In this document: positions 1 through 32,895 of the stretch, in pieces
How the letters are laid out: each line of letters starts with the position of its first letter
How positions within the stretch are numbered: the stretch's first letter is position 1
NCBI RefSeq assembly: GCF_047511655.1
Contig: NC_133387.1
Coordinates: 46,468,353 to 46,532,352 of the forward strand
Length of the DNA: 64,000 nt
DNA from: Castor canadensis
Lineage: Eukaryota > Chordata > Mammalia > Rodentia > Castoridae
Direction: 5' to 3'
The notes under the pieces: generated by a model
What the model was told of the DNA's origin: nothing
Databases searched by the model: none
Seen by the model: only the letters and a program-made list of their open reading frames with translations
Translations under genes and position numbers: made by a program

Positions 1-3000
1 TATGGAATAGTAGAAATTAGAGCTGGAAAAGTCCTCATGGTTGATCCATGCCACCCCCCTAGCCATTAAGTCTTGTTCTCCACAATACAATGTCCATGGC
101 TTTGTTCAATGAGGTTTTAAATGTCTGCAGAGATTCCTTTAGGCGCCCACTCAACAAACCTAATACTCCTGACAATTAACAAGAATTCCTGATGTTTTGT
201 GGAAAAGATCCCTTTCTTATTTTCATTTTATTTCTCCTACTTATAGTCCAAGGTAGCAAAACCCTTTCTCTTGGCATTTTACACCTTTCAGAGAGGGGTG
301 GACTTATGTTTCTGCTCAATCAGGTTTTTTTAGCCCAACTATACACGCGTTCCTACCTTAATCTTTCTTCCTTCTCATTGTTTAATTTTGTTTTTGTTTA
401 TTAAATTCCTCTCATCTCTTCACCTTGATTTGAAGTGTGTATAATTTCACTAGTCACCCATTGATGGACTGTAACACAATGCTGTTCCTTCTACAACCTT
501 AAGAAAGACAAAGCACTACCATCTGCCATATAAAATTGTGAACATATCCAATTTGCTGCCATAATCAGCCTAGGGTGTTTTTATTTTATTCATCAGAATA
601 TGAAATAGTTCCTGTGCATTGCTGTTCACTCCACTTTAAAATTTTGATGGTAATTGTGTAATATCAGATATCTCACTTAAGCTCTTTGAATCTTTGTTTT
701 TGTCCTTGAAAAAGGAGAGAACAACATCTGTTTCAGCCTTCTTCACTATAATCTTGTGAAAATAAATGTTACTCTGGGCCTATAAAGAGATCTTTCAGCG
801 ACAAAAAATAGCTCGCTTCCCAGCTTTCAGACAGAATCAAACAAGATAAATTATTCTCAATACTATAAAGTTCAAATGGCTTACAATAATTTATGTTAAA
901 TCAATGCATCTCTATTTGTAGTAAAGGGTAAAATTTTAAAATTCTCAAACACCATAGGCTGATTTTTAGAAACTACAAACTCACAGGGTTGGATGAAATT
1001 CAAACTGTCTTAAGAGTTTCTAAGCAGTTATACTCATTTTCTGTCGTAATCTTGGGTGGGCACTGGTCCTTGAACTCCATTTTGAGTAATTCAGTAATAA
1101 ACAATTATATTCCTTACCTTCAGATTTAGACACTTTTCAAGATGATAAATATTTTTCTTCTAAAGAGTAAATTTAGATTTGTTCCTGCTTTTCAGTTTGT
1201 TTTCTACTTCAATTCAAAATCAACTTTAAAAAATAGAAGAACCAAACAATAAATCATTTTCCCCAAAACATTTGGTTACATATTTCTCATTTATTTATCC
1301 TCACCTTTTCCAAAGTGAGACAATTCCTAATATATGTCATAAAATAAAATCAAGATGAAAAATGCTTCTTAAATACTTAGAATAATTATTTTAATTGTAC
1401 ACATTTATGAGGTATAGTGTGATAATTCAGTATGAAAAAAATATTTTTAAGAAAGAAAAAACCCCCCACAATTTCAGAGAACTTCCACCTGGCCTAAATT
1501 ACAGAATAATCTCTTGGTCACAGTCATGCCAGCAACTCTACTTCTCAAACTGTCATGAGTCTCTAATAATTCAAGGACAGGACCAGGCTGCAGGCAAGCA
1601 GAAACCCACTAGCCCAAAGGAAGGGGAAAAAAAATAGCCAGTGCTCATTTCACTCCACCTGGCACCCTGCCATCAACCTGTGCTTTTTGGACTTAAGAAT
1701 TTAAGACACAGATTATATATCAGCAATGACTGGAGTAGTTATTACATAAGCTAGTTACGGGATGGCATGAGCTTTCAGCTGGCATAGTTTGAAAGAAGAA
1801 AAATTTCAAGTTTTAACACTCTTCTGAAATAGGCTTCTCTTATTTTTAGCGGGTTTTCATTACTTTGAGAGGGAAATGAATAAAAATATACTGAATTTTC
1901 ATTTTTCCAGGGAAGTAAATAAAGTTTATGGGGAAACATGAAATGTGGGGAAATATTAAACATAGTAAACTGAACAAATGTAACACATAAGTTACAAGTT
2001 AAGCTTTTTATGATCTAAAAATCTATTCCAAGAAAAAGAAAAATTGAAATTTGAAGATTTATGACCTTGTTTTAAAAAATAGTAAAAATAAGTTCCAGCT
2101 GGTGTGAAAATGTGGATAGAGTCCCGACTCACAGGCCAGGTATAACCTGGTACCTGGGTAAATAATAGCACAGGATGGGTGAGGTGCTGGTGAAGGGAAA
2201 CGTTAAATGCAGAATATTTTACATTGCTTTTCTGAGGGATTTTTACAAAAGTAAGAAAATATATATCCATAGGTATCAATAACAGAGAAAATGTATTGAA
2301 ACAATATAGCAGATGAAGTTTTTCTTTACACAGTTTTCCAAGAGCAAGCACATGGCCAATGTGGATTTGTCACTAATGAATTTAATAAAGAGAACAGATT
2401 ATTAGCTTCTAAAGCTAGTTATTTTGTGTTTAAATGTTTCAATATGCCAGATGTTTCATAAAAGTAATTTTTATTATTTAAAATGACTTATGAAGCTAGA
2501 ATGCTCAACTTTTATTTCGGTGTTAAAATTTAAGTGTTAAGAACCGTTAAACAGACAAACAGAATTTACAGTTCAGTTAGCAGTCACAGAATGTGAAAAG
2601 AGTTCTTAAAACGTTCCTCTTCAGAGCCATTCTCGTTCCCATAGAAACCAATGTGAGATCCTGGAAAACAAGGTAAGTTCTAAAATAATCACCATTATAA
2701 ATACCCATTATATAAATGTAAATACAGGCAATTGAAATGATTTAGATGATTTTGAAATTGCATATCATTTCCCAAACCATAATGATTCCTTCAGAGTGGT
2801 TCTTGTCTGTCATATAAATACAGCATTTACAAAATTTTAAAAATTCTTATGATTTACTTGTAGACCATAATCGCCCTTTCAAACAAGTCTTGGGCATGCA
2901 AATATCGGTTTTTTGAACATGTATTTTGGTGCAAGATAAGTCTTTTTTGGCTGGGTTTTTACTTATAGTGGATTAAGTACTTCTCATTATTAGCATTCGA

Positions 3001-3423
3001 TTTCATATAATGGGGTTTTTTTATTCGTTACTAATTGCTCCACAACAAGATCTAGATGTTTTGCAGGGTTATTTTACAATTAGGATTTTTCATGATTTGT
3101 TTGTTCAAGGATTTTTGTCATGATAAAAGAAAAAAAAAGCTTCTTCCATTAGAATTGTAATTCTTTCCAAGATATGAATCAATCATTGGATATAGTGTAC
3201 TCAATGTTAGTGAAGATGTGAGAATGAGTTGTTCAAGATACACACACACACACACACTTTAAAGAATTGTTAAACCTCCTACAGTTTAAGGAGTAAGACA
3301 TTTACAGGAAAGTTCCAACAGTGAGAAACAAACATTTATATTTAGTATGGTTGCTAAAGGAACCACAGCAAGTTATAGACTTCTATTGTTAACTGGATCA
3401 TTTTACTTGATTTCATCTAAGTC
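1..3423. other. Upstream intergenic DNA, mostly unassigned
   Basis: This AT-rich stretch has no plausible gene. The ORFs are short, low-complexity or unlike any known protein. A (CA)n tract lies near 3240-3257, and about 50 nt at 1390-1440 resemble the 3' end of an old L1. No recent SINE insertion is visible, which makes it one of the longer repeat-poor blocks here. Confidence 0.5.
3240..3257. repeat. (CA)n microsatellite
   Basis: About nine CA units in an uninterrupted run. Confidence 0.9.
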
Positions 3424-3660
3424 CTTTTTTTTTTTTTTTTTTCTTTTGTGGGACTAGGGTTTGAACTCAGGGCTGGTACTTGCAAAGCAGGTGCTTTACC
3501 AATTGAGCCACACCTCCAGTCCATTTTGCTCTCATTATTTTTTGGAGATGGGGGGGGTCTCACAAATTATTTGCCCAGGCTGGTTTCAAATTGCTGTCCT
3601 CCTGATCTCAGCCTCCCAAGTAGCTAGGACTACAGGTGTGAGCCACCGGCGCTTGGTTTA
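3424..3660 (-). repeat. Composite B1-like + ID-like SINE
   Basis: A T-run at the left is the antisense A-tail. It is followed by a tRNA-like part (antisense B-box GGTTTGAACTC) and a 7SL/B1-like part (GCCCAGGCTGG ... GGACTACAGG ... GTGAGCCACC). The order on the minus strand is B1-like unit, then tRNA-like unit, then tail. Confidence 0.85.
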
Positions 3661-3667
3661 AACCCTT

Positions 3668-3820
3668 GCTTTTTAATGTGTGGTCTCTAGACCAACCACA
3701 TCGACATTGCCTGGGAGCTTCTTAAAAATGTAAACTCTCAGACCCTACAGAAATGGACTGAATCAGAATCTGAATTCTAACAAGATCATCAGATTTGAAT
3801 GCACACTAAATGCATGCTCT
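3668..3820 (-). repeat. MER5A-like hAT (Charlie) remnant
   Basis: The sequence matches the MER5 pattern: GTGTGGTCTCTAGACCA at one end, then CTGGGAGCTTCTTAAAAATG, TGAATCAGAATCTGAATTCTAACAAG and GAATGCACACTAA at the other. It is an old, non-coding DNA transposon fossil. Confidence 0.65.
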
Positions 3821-4273
3821 GGAAAATTTTAGAAGATCGTCCAGATGGACTGATGAAAACGAAGAGAACCCACTAAGATACAAACTCTAAGATAGAAGGA
3901 GCCATGTCTTCATGGGCATCTGCAATGTAAACTGAAAGCAGAGTCTACAACTGGAAGCAGAGAGAATGAAAAAAATCCCTTTTTTCCAAAACTGACATAT
4001 TTTAAAATACTATGCTTTTAAAAGAAAATATTCTTATATTTTATCTTAACTTCCTCACTCCCTTCCCCATAAGCCAAACCATTAAATATATTACATACTA
4101 AACAACAATTCCCAATCAACTGAAAGCTTAAATGTAAGACACGAGACTAAAAGTTCCTAGAAGGAAACAGGAAAGCCTCGTGACATTGACCTAGGCAATG
4201 AGTTCTGGGGTAGGACCGAAATTTCACAAGCAACAAAAACAAAAAATAGACAAGTTGGACTAAAAACTTAAAA

Positions 4274-4368
4274 ATGGCTGGGGATGGAGCTCAATGGTAG
4301 AACACTTGCCTAGCATGTGTGAGACCCGGGGTTCAATTCCCAGCCCCATCCAAAAAAAAAAAAAATCT
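4274..4368 (+). repeat. ID-type SINE (tRNA-Ala-like)
   Basis: It opens with GGCTGGGGATGGAGCTCAATGG (an A-box-like region), has the B-box-like GGGGTTCAATTCCC, and ends in an A-run of about 13. It inserted into the old L1. Confidence 0.9.
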
Positions 4369-4633
4369 CTGCACAGCAAAGCAAACAACAGAATGAAAAG
4401 GCAGCCTATAGAATAGGAAAAGATTTTGCAAACCATGTATGTGATGAAGGGTTAACATCCAATATACATAAAAAGGCCTACAATTCAACAGCAAAACATT
4501 GAAAACTGCAATTAAAAGCTGGGCAAATTACTTGAATAGACATTTTTCCAAAGAAAGTGAATAAATAGCTAACAGTATATGAAAAGATTCTCAACATTAC
4601 TAATCAGCAGGGAAATGTGAATCAAGACCACAA

Positions 4634-4722
4634 TGATGGACTGGAGGAATGGCTAAGCCGTAGAGAGCCTGCCTCCCAAGCATAAGCCCTGAGTTCAAAA
4701 CCCAATACTACCAAAAAAAGAA
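4634..4722 (+). repeat. ID-like (tRNA-derived) SINE
   Basis: It has a degenerate ...GAATGGCTAAGCCGTAGAG...GAGTTCAAAACCC... body with an A-rich tail, and interrupts the old L1. Confidence 0.75.
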
Positions 4723-5084
4723 GAAATCCCACAATGAGATAGTATCTCGCACCAGGTAGAAGAAGGGCTATTATTAACAACAACAACAAAAAGATAATAA
4801 ATGTTGAAGAGGATGTGGGAAATGGGACACTTCACACTACTGGTAGGAGTGGAAAATGGGTCAGCCTTTGTGGAAAACAGAATTGAAGCTCCTCAAAAAA
4901 TTAAAGATAGAAATACATACAATCCAATTGTTCGACTTCTCACTATATATCCAAAAGAATTGAAATGAGGCTCTTGAGGAGATAGTTGTAGTCCCTTGCT
5001 AATTGCAGCATTAATCATAATAGCCAAGACATAGAAACAACCTAAATGTCCAACAACTGATGAATGGATTAAGAAAATTAAATC

Positions 5085-5440
5085 TGGGCATGGTGGTGCA
5101 TACCTGTAATTCCAACTACTTGGGAGGTGGAGACCAGGAGGATCACAGTTTTAGGCCATCTTGGGTAAAAAGTTAGTAAGACCTCTATCTTAACCAATAA
5201 GCCAGACATGGTGGTACACATCAACCCCATCTAAGCAAGCAGCATAGGCAGGAGGATTGCAGTCTCAGGCTAGCCCTGAACAAAAACATGAGACCCTATC
5301 TAAAAAAATAACTAGAGCAAAAAAGAGATGGAGGTGTGGCTCAAGTGCTGGAACACTTGCTTAGCAAGTGTGAGGCCCTTTATTCAAACCCTAGTACTGC
5401 CCCAAAAATAAATAAATAAAAAAGAAAATTAGAAAAAAAA
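5085..5440 (+). repeat. Composite SINE: two B1-like units + ID-like unit
   Basis: The first B1-like unit reads GGGCATGGTGGTGCATACCTG. A second B1-like unit starts near 5203 (CCAGACATGGTGG). A tRNA-like unit follows (GGAGGTGTGGCTCAAGTG ... TTCAAACCCTAG) with an A-rich tail. It lies inside the old L1. Confidence 0.85.
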
Positions 5441-5579
5441 AACAAGAATACTATTCAGCCCTTAAAAAATGAAATTCCATCATGTGTGACAACATGAATG
5501 GATATAGAGGACATTATTCAAAGTGAAGCAAGCCTGAAATTCTAGCACAAATGCTATATGATGCCACTTCAATCAGGTA

Positions 5580-5932
5580 TGTTATTCAGACTTTTGTTAC
5601 TATAATAGTTGAAAATATCACCTTAGAATGATGAAAAGCTTATTTTGGCTCAAGGTTTAGGAAATTCGGTGTCTGTGGTGAGGCAGAACGTGGTGGAGAG
5701 CACATGGTAGAGCACAGTTGCTCACCTCATGGCTGGATAGCAAAAGAGAGAGAGGAAGGGGCTGGGGGCCAATATCCCCATCCAGAGTATGCTCACCCCC
5801 TCATGACCTAACTTCCTCCAAGTAGGCCCCATCTTTCAAGCTTCCATCACCTCCCAACAGTGCCACAGGCTGGTGACCAAGCCATTAACATATGGGTCTT
5901 CGGGGGACACTTAAGATGAAACCCCAAGAATG
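5580..5932 (+). mobile_element. MaLR (MST/THE-type) solo LTR
   Basis: The internal sequence follows the MaLR LTR pattern (GGTAGAGCACAGTTGC, CCCTCATGACCTAAC, CCAAGCCATTAACATATGGG). It begins TGTTAT and is bracketed by a 5-bp duplication AGGTA (5575-5579 and 5933-5937), and the host L1 resumes directly after it. No internal retroviral region is present. Confidence 0.75.
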
Positions 5933-6804
5933 AGGTATCTAAAATAGTCAAAAGCAGAGAGTAACCATGTTGCAGGGGTTGGAGAGGTGTTCAGTGGTTA
6001 TAAAGTTTCAGTTACTCAAGATAAGTAAGTTATCTAGACCTGCCATACATCACAGCCCCTGTAGTTACCAGTACCATATTGGGAACTTAAAATTAGAAGA
6101 GGGCAGGCCTCATGTTAAGTCCTCCTGCTCTGTAGCAACAAAGCCCCCAACATGTATCACAGGAGGTTTAGACTTAGTGCCAAGCATCCTAGTCTATCTG
6201 CATATTGACAGTCGACTTTTCTTAAGGCCTTCAGGCCAAGGTACGTAAAATTTAAAGGTTCAGAAAGAATGAAAGTTTGAACAGGCTGCTATGTTTGTAT
6301 GAGATAAGAGGCTTCCTATAACAGATATACAGTCTCTACTTTCTAACATCCAATACTTTATACACTTCCCTTATTCATATCCATGGCTGCAAATTACATG
6401 TAGCTTGGTTTGTTCAGTTTTCAATTTCCTTTTTTTTTCTTAATAGTTACATTTGTATTTATTATAAATATATGTGGAATTTTGATGATGATTGTGATAA
6501 CTGCCCAATTGCTGTTTGGTTCCCAAGGGTGCTTCGCAGAGCAGTTTTATGGATATGGTCTCATCTAGGACCAGTCTTTAGAGATTCAGTTAGAAGTCTC
6601 TAACTGAGAAGTTAGAAGTCTCAGCAAGTGGCTGTGTCACACAGAATGACAGCTACAGTATTCAACTCTGCAAATGATCAGTACTTGTGGTGACAAGCAG
6701 TACTGCTGTTGGAAAGACGCAACTTCTCATGTAACTTGGAGTTTTATGCCTGGAGAATGGGAATCAGTAGTCACCCTCTTTCTGCTTCAGACTGTTTCTT
6801 GCTT

Positions 6805-6985
6805 ATTGGGCATATGCCAGGCACCCTGCTGAGTGTTCTATATGCAATAGCTAATTCAATCGTCAAGGCAGTCTTCTGAGGAAGGCACTTTTATTATTCC
6901 CACTTCAAAGATTGGAAAGCTTAAGACACCAAAGAGAAAAATCCTAGGGACATGCAGCCAGCCAACAGAACAGCTTGAATTTGGG
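6805..6985 (-). repeat. MIR
   Basis: Antisense MIR core: ATGCCAGGCACCCTGCTGAG ... ATTATTCCCACTTCAAAGAT. Confidence 0.7.
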
Positions 6986-7280
6986 CTCAGGAAAGGTGAC
7001 TCAGGAGTGTAAGCTTTTCATGCTCTGAAGGGTGTCCTTGAAATTGAGGGGCCAGCTCAGTTTCCTCATGGTAAATTAACTCTGCCCTCTTGACATCAAC
7101 TTGAACATGTCCTTGAAATCAGTTCTTCCTCTAGGCATTGGCCATTTAGCAACCTCTCCCTTAGTGGGTCTCCCTAGATATAGACATGACACGCACTCAC
7201 AAAAATCAACCCAATGTAGTCCATTTTGTCTCATTACTAAATGGACCCTCCATTGCAGAGTTAAAAATCTAGGTATCTTG

Positions 7281-7372
7281 GGCTGGTGGAGTGGCTTAAA
7301 TGGTACAGAACCTGCCTTGCAAGTATGAGGCTCTGAGTTCAAATCCTAGTACTGCAAAAACAAACAAACAAA
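7281..7372 (+). repeat. ID-like (tRNA-derived) SINE
   Basis: GGGCTGGTGGAGTGGC ... GAGTTCAAATCCTAGTACTG, followed by an (AAAC)n-rich tail. Confidence 0.85.
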
Positions 7373-7869
7373 AAATTTAGGTATCTGCAATGTAACTAAT
7401 ATCATGGGAGATCACTACTAGAACTTTTAGGGGAAAAAGAAAATTTACTTGAGACAAATGGAATCATCTATTATAAAATGTGCTGCTCTTGATTTCCTAA
7501 CTGAAGCTAAAACTATTCAATTAAGATGTGACATATGCACTATGTATGTAATGATATATCTATAGGTAAAGGCAGAGTTTTGACTACAAATGTGTCCCTT
7601 AAGAGTTGTGGAGATTTTTGTAGCTATACACAACTAAATTAATCCTAGAGTTTGATTTTTCTATTCATTTTACTTCTTTTCCCTCTGCATTTCTGCCTAC
7701 ATAGATGGGGGTTTTGGCCATTGTCCTTCGTATGTATGCTTAAAGAAACAAACAAACAAAAAGATTCTGGGGGTTCTGTGTCAATGGCCTACCTCTTTGC
7801 ATATCGGGATGGTTTGTTTCCTATCCTTTAGGAAAGTCCTTACAATAGAGTAGCTTCTTAGCACTTCAA

Positions 7870-8035
7870 TATTGACCATGTGACCAGCCTCTTCCTGTCT
7901 CAGTTCCCTCAAGTGTAAAAACAGGCTTAAATTGTACTCATTTAATAGGGCTGTTGTGTGGAGAACTAAATGAGTAAATACACAGAATGGACTTGACCCA
8001 GTGCCTGATACAAAGCTAACAGAAACATAAATTAT
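7870..8035 (+). repeat. MIR
   Basis: Sense MIR 3' half: CCTCTTCCTGTCTCAGTTCC ... AGGGCTGTTGTGTGG ... AGTGCCTGATACAAAG. Confidence 0.65.
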
Positions 8036-8087
8036 TATCGTTATAAATTATTTACCATGGGGAGGGACTAACTTCCTCATAAAGTAT

Positions 8088-8298
8088 CATCAGGAGCTAG
8101 GTGGCTCATGTCTATAATTCCAGCTACTTGAGAGGTAGAGATTAGGAGGATTGAGGTCCAAGGCCAGCTCAAGACAAAAAGCAAGACCCTATCTGTAGAA
8201 TAGCTAAAGCAGAAAGGGCTGGAGGCAAGGATCAAATGGTAACGCACCTGCCTAAGAGTAAAAGGCCCTGAGTTTTTCTGCCAATTGGGAAAAAAACT
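8088..8298 (+). repeat. Composite B1-like + ID-like SINE
   Basis: A degenerate B1-like part (CTAGGTGGCTCATGTCTATA, GAGGTAGAGATTAGGAGG) is followed by a tRNA-like part (GGGCTGGAGGC ... GGCCCTGAG). Confidence 0.75.
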
Positions 8299-8364
8299 CA
8301 CACTTACATAGGCTTTTAGGGTTGATGGAGAGGAGCTAGGACTTTAAAGACACAAATCCTTTGT

Positions 8365-8595
8365 TTAACAGCTAGCATGTATTGATTATTTACTAGGTGC
8401 CAGCCAGGCAGGCATTGAGCTATGCATATTCTATACATAATCTTATTTAAACTGAACTACGATGCTGCAAATAATTCAAATAACCTACAGAGAAATTATG
8501 TAATTTGTCTAAGATCTTGGAATTGAGCCTGGATTTGTAAACTGCTGTGCAAGTACGTATTCTTAGGTGCTTAACTAAGCAATGATGCCTCTCAC
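8365..8595 (-). repeat. MIR
   Basis: Antisense MIR: TACTAGGTGCCAG ... AAATTATGTAATTTGTC ... TGAGCCTGGATTTG. Confidence 0.65.
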
Positions 8596-8832
8596 GCTTT
8601 AATATCTATTATTGTCCAAAGATTTCCACATGCCTCAACAATTAAAACGAGAAGTTGTTTCAGTGGTTCCAGCTCTCTGCATGCCATGCCACATTTGAAA
8701 AAAAGGGGGGGAGTGTCACTATTTTTGAATCCAATATAGTTTTAGAAAAAAAAGTCAGTTTATTGCTATTGATTTTTTTTATAAAGATGGATACAAACTT
8801 CATCTTATGTCAGATAAACTAAATAATAGGCC

Positions 8833-9012
8833 CAAGTCTAATCATAGCTACTCAGGAGGCAAAGATCAGGAGGATCAAGGTTCGAAGCCAGCCTGAGTAA
8901 ACAGTTTGCAAGACCCTATCTCGAAATAAGCCCTTCACAAAAAAAGGGGGCTGATGGAGTGACTCAAAGTGTAGACCCTGAGTTCAAACCCCAGTACCCC
9001 CCACACACAAAA
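8833..9012 (+). repeat. Composite B1-like + ID-like SINE
   Basis: ATAGCTACTCAGGAGGC ... GCAAGACCCTATCTCG (B1-like), then GGGGGCTGATGGAGTGACTC ... GTTCAAACCCCAGTACC (tRNA-like). Confidence 0.8.
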
Positions 9013-9077
9013 TAGGCCCAAGAACTAAAATTTATCTTTCCTGATTCCTTGACAATTAAAAAAAAATTTTTTTTTAG

Positions 9078-9196
9078 CAATGCTTGTAATCCCAGTACTC
9101 AGGAAGCAGAGGCAGGAGGACTGTGGGTTGGAAGCCAGTCTGGGCTACATAACAGATCATGTCTCAATAAAATTAAATAGAAATAAAAATAATACC
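9078..9196 (+). repeat. B1-like SINE
   Basis: GCTTGTAATCCCAGTACTCA ... GAGGCAGGAGG ... GGGCTACATAACAGATC, followed by an A-rich end. It lies about 0.6 kb upstream of SEM1 exon 1. Confidence 0.85.
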
Positions 9197-9309
9197 GTAA
9201 GATATGTTACAACATTTTACATAGTATTGTTTCGTAATACTTGCAGTTGCGAGCTAGTTACTACACACACCTATAAACTCCATTTAATAGGTCATTTTCT
9301 ACAAACACT

Positions 9310-9490
9310 TCCAAGACCAAGAAACAACAGCACATGGAGACGTTCGGAGTCAGGCAAACCTCTGCATTTGGGTTGTCCAGCACTAACCCGAATGGCTGTG
9401 TCTTTCTGAACCTGAGTTTTCTGTGACATAGAGACATTTAATGCCATGCTTAAATGAGTAGTGTAAATTAAGGCCTTGGCCCTTAGAAAG
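9310..9490 (+). repeat. MIR (old, diverged)
   Basis: A sense MIR-like block: GGAGTCAGGCAAACCTCTGC ... CTGAACCTGAGTTTTCTG ... TTAAATGAGTAG. It sits just upstream of the CpG island. Confidence 0.5.
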
Positions 9491-9599
9491 CCAGTGTTAA
9501 CAGTCACTTCATCGTTCTAGATTTCCTCCCTCGGTTGCAAACTAGGTAAAGATGATTAATATTTTTACACACTACGAGTCTTTTTCAAATCTGGGAAGC

Positions 9600-30754
<21,155 letters not shown>

Positions 30755-30915
30755 CATCCAGAAGAAGCATTGAAGTAGCCTAAACTTGAACTGTATATGA
30801 AATACTAAGACAAAGAGACCAGGATGGGATACTTTAAAACATATGTTTATTTCATTATCTGCTTGGATTTATTTTTGTTTTTGTAACAAAAAATAAATGT
30901 TTTGATCTAATCTTT
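30755..30915 (+). other. SEM1: SEM1 3' UTR (short form)
   Basis: The sequence runs from the stop codon to just past AATAAA at 30892-30897. T-rich sequence follows from about 30909, consistent with cleavage near 30910-30920. The 3' end is inferred. Human SEM1 also has longer spliced 3' forms, which I could not identify here. Confidence 0.75.
30892..30897 (+). terminator. SEM1: SEM1 polyadenylation signal AATAAA
   Basis: A canonical AATAAA hexamer lies 138 nt after the stop codon, followed by a T-rich downstream element (TCTTTTTTC near 30911). Confidence 0.8.
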
Positions 30916-32269
30916 TTTCAGATGTCTTGATCTTTTGACTACTCATTGATTTTATATTCATGTTTTCAAGAAACTTATATTGAGATAGTAAAATCCCATA
31001 TTACAAAACTATTTTTAGTGTTATCTGAGGCTCACATTAAATAATCTGGGGCCAGAATTCATCTGCTTTCCAATTTTGTGCTTTTCTTAAGCTACATCAA
31101 TTAAATATTAGTCAGATTTTATGAGGTACTTCTTTTGTATCACATTAAATCTTAATGTTATTTGTGTTTTGCTAAATTAGGCATCATTTTCTGACATTTA
31201 TAAGGTGACCCTTCAAAACCTACATTTTTAAAATATTTTAAATTTCTCTAATTTACTTCATTCTTGAGCCATTAATAATGTTATTAATGATTGATTGAGT
31301 GTTCTTAGTACTTAAAGTCCATTGGATGTTTGATCACAGGTCTAAGTATAGTTTCTTCTGTTAAAATTGGGGAAGTGAACACAAAGTATTTTATCAATGT
31401 GTGACACTCTCAGATACTATATAGAAGATTGGTTTAGTACAGTAAGTTTCTACAAGGTGTTTACTGTTGCTATACCTACAGTTGTATGGGGAGGGTTGAT
31501 TTGGTTTATAAAGGATTCTTTCTGGTAGGACTTCGAATGGAATTAATATGCAGGGGGGTTTTAGGAATATTTTTCAACTTAATGTGTTACTTATTAAAAA
31601 ATAAAATCACTACTGAGCAGTTTCTGATGTAAAATTCATATAATACAGTACATAGACATTGAAACAGGAGTTAGTGATCTGAGATATGCCTCAAAATTAT
31701 TATGAGCATAAATGTTTTTTTCCTAAGAGCAACATGCTTTGCCATCCTGATAGAAATACTAGATGATCAAATGGAATAAGGAACACAAAAGAACTTTTGT
31801 GTATAAAAGCCCTTTACATATAAGTGGTGTTTTTGTAAAAATAGTGAAGCCTGGGCAGCCATGTTCTGTTGTAACATGCTAAGAAATATTTTGATGTATA
31901 TTTTTGCAAAATTCTGGTTACTGGTTCCAGAGTTACCATTAAACATCATAACAGTGGTCACCATGACAATGTCAGGTCATGCCCGTAGTGATGGTCATTT
32001 CATGTGACTTGAATTAAATTGGTGAGTACAGGTTTGAAACCTTATAGGAATTGGGCAGAGGTCTGAATGGTCATCTATATGAATCCAAAGTGTTTTTGTC
32101 TTCAATTATATATCAAAATTTAGTTTTGGTGGTTTTCTTTAAAGATTTGGTACCTGGAAATTGGTATTTAGTATCAGGATGACCTCAGAGGTAGGAAGTG
32201 AAACTAGTCAGGTATCTGAAAAAATTACAGGATTTTACATTTTATGTTCTTCTTTAACTTTTGGTCTTC

Positions 32270-32400
32270 ACAATTATCCTATGACACGGGGAACAGGAAC
32301 CATGTTATCAATTAGAAATGTCTCAGTAAGTTAGGGTAAAACATTTCACAGTTAGGCAGTAAAAGGGCCAGGATTTCCTAACTAGCAGGTGGCAGATAAC
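32270..32400 (-). repeat. MIR-like remnant
   Basis: CACAATTATCCTATGACACG ... AGTTAGGCAGTAAAAGGGCC resembles antisense MIR; weak. Confidence 0.4.
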
Positions 32401-32449
32401 AGAACTAGTATCCAGTTTCTTGATTGTTAGGTTTCCTGCATATTTTGGC

Positions 32450-32645
32450 AGGTATGTGAACTCTGGTGTTACATCAAGATTTGATAAATAATTAAGCCAC
32501 TTACTAGCTGTGTGTTCTCTTAAGCAAGTTTCAAAATTTCCTGGTTACAGTTTTTCTGTTCTGTAAAGAATAACCTACAGGGTTAAACAAAGGTTAAATA
32601 TACAGGTAATGATCAATATAGTAGTGATCAATAAGTGCTTTGAAT
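32450..32645 (+). repeat. MIR
   Basis: Sense MIR: AGCCACTTACTAGCTGTGTG ... AAGCAAGTTTCAAAATTTCC ... GATCAATAAGTGCTTTG. Confidence 0.75.
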
Positions 32646-32689
32646 TTTTTTCTTAGGCATGCTACTGCTTAGATGGAAGTTTTCTTATC

Positions 32690-32895
32690 TCCCCCTTAAT
32701 AACTAATGCTTTTATGGTGCCTACAGTATACCAGGTGTTGTTTCAAAGCTATTTATATATCTTTAATTTTCACAACAACCCTGAGATAATGTTGTCATCT
32801 GCATTTCTCAAAGAAATTGAAGTGCCAAGAGGCGGAGTAATTTTCCCATAATCACTCAGCTAGGAAATGGTAAAGAATTCCCCAGGGATAAAGAA
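32690..32895 (-). repeat. MIR
   Basis: Antisense MIR: CACAACAACCCTGAGATAAT ... TTGAAGTGCCAAGAGGCG ... CACTCAGCTAGGAAATGG. It lies head-to-head with the preceding sense MIR. Confidence 0.8.

Larger units (their letters stand above)
4080..6100 (+). mobile_element. Old L1 3' part (ORF2 end and 3' UTR), interrupted
   Basis: Sense L1 ORF2 C-terminal sequence is recognisable at about 4420-4640 and 4730-5080, resumes at 5445-5579, and the L1M-type 3' UTR continues at about 5938-6090. It is heavily mutated and non-coding. It is broken by an ID SINE, a second ID-like SINE, a composite SINE and a MaLR LTR, all annotated separately. Confidence 0.8.

Noticed and set aside
1992..2351. Minus-strand 119-codon ORF in upstream DNA
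   Set aside because: Low-complexity, aromatic-rich translation of AT-rich DNA with no known family.
3240..3257. CRISPR-like or regulatory array at the (CA)n tract
   Set aside because: It is a simple dinucleotide microsatellite without spacers, in a mammalian genome.
4274..4368. Possible functional tRNA gene (A- and B-box present)
   Set aside because: It has an ID SINE layout with an A-tail and does not fold into a complete cloverleaf by eye; it is a retroposed copy.
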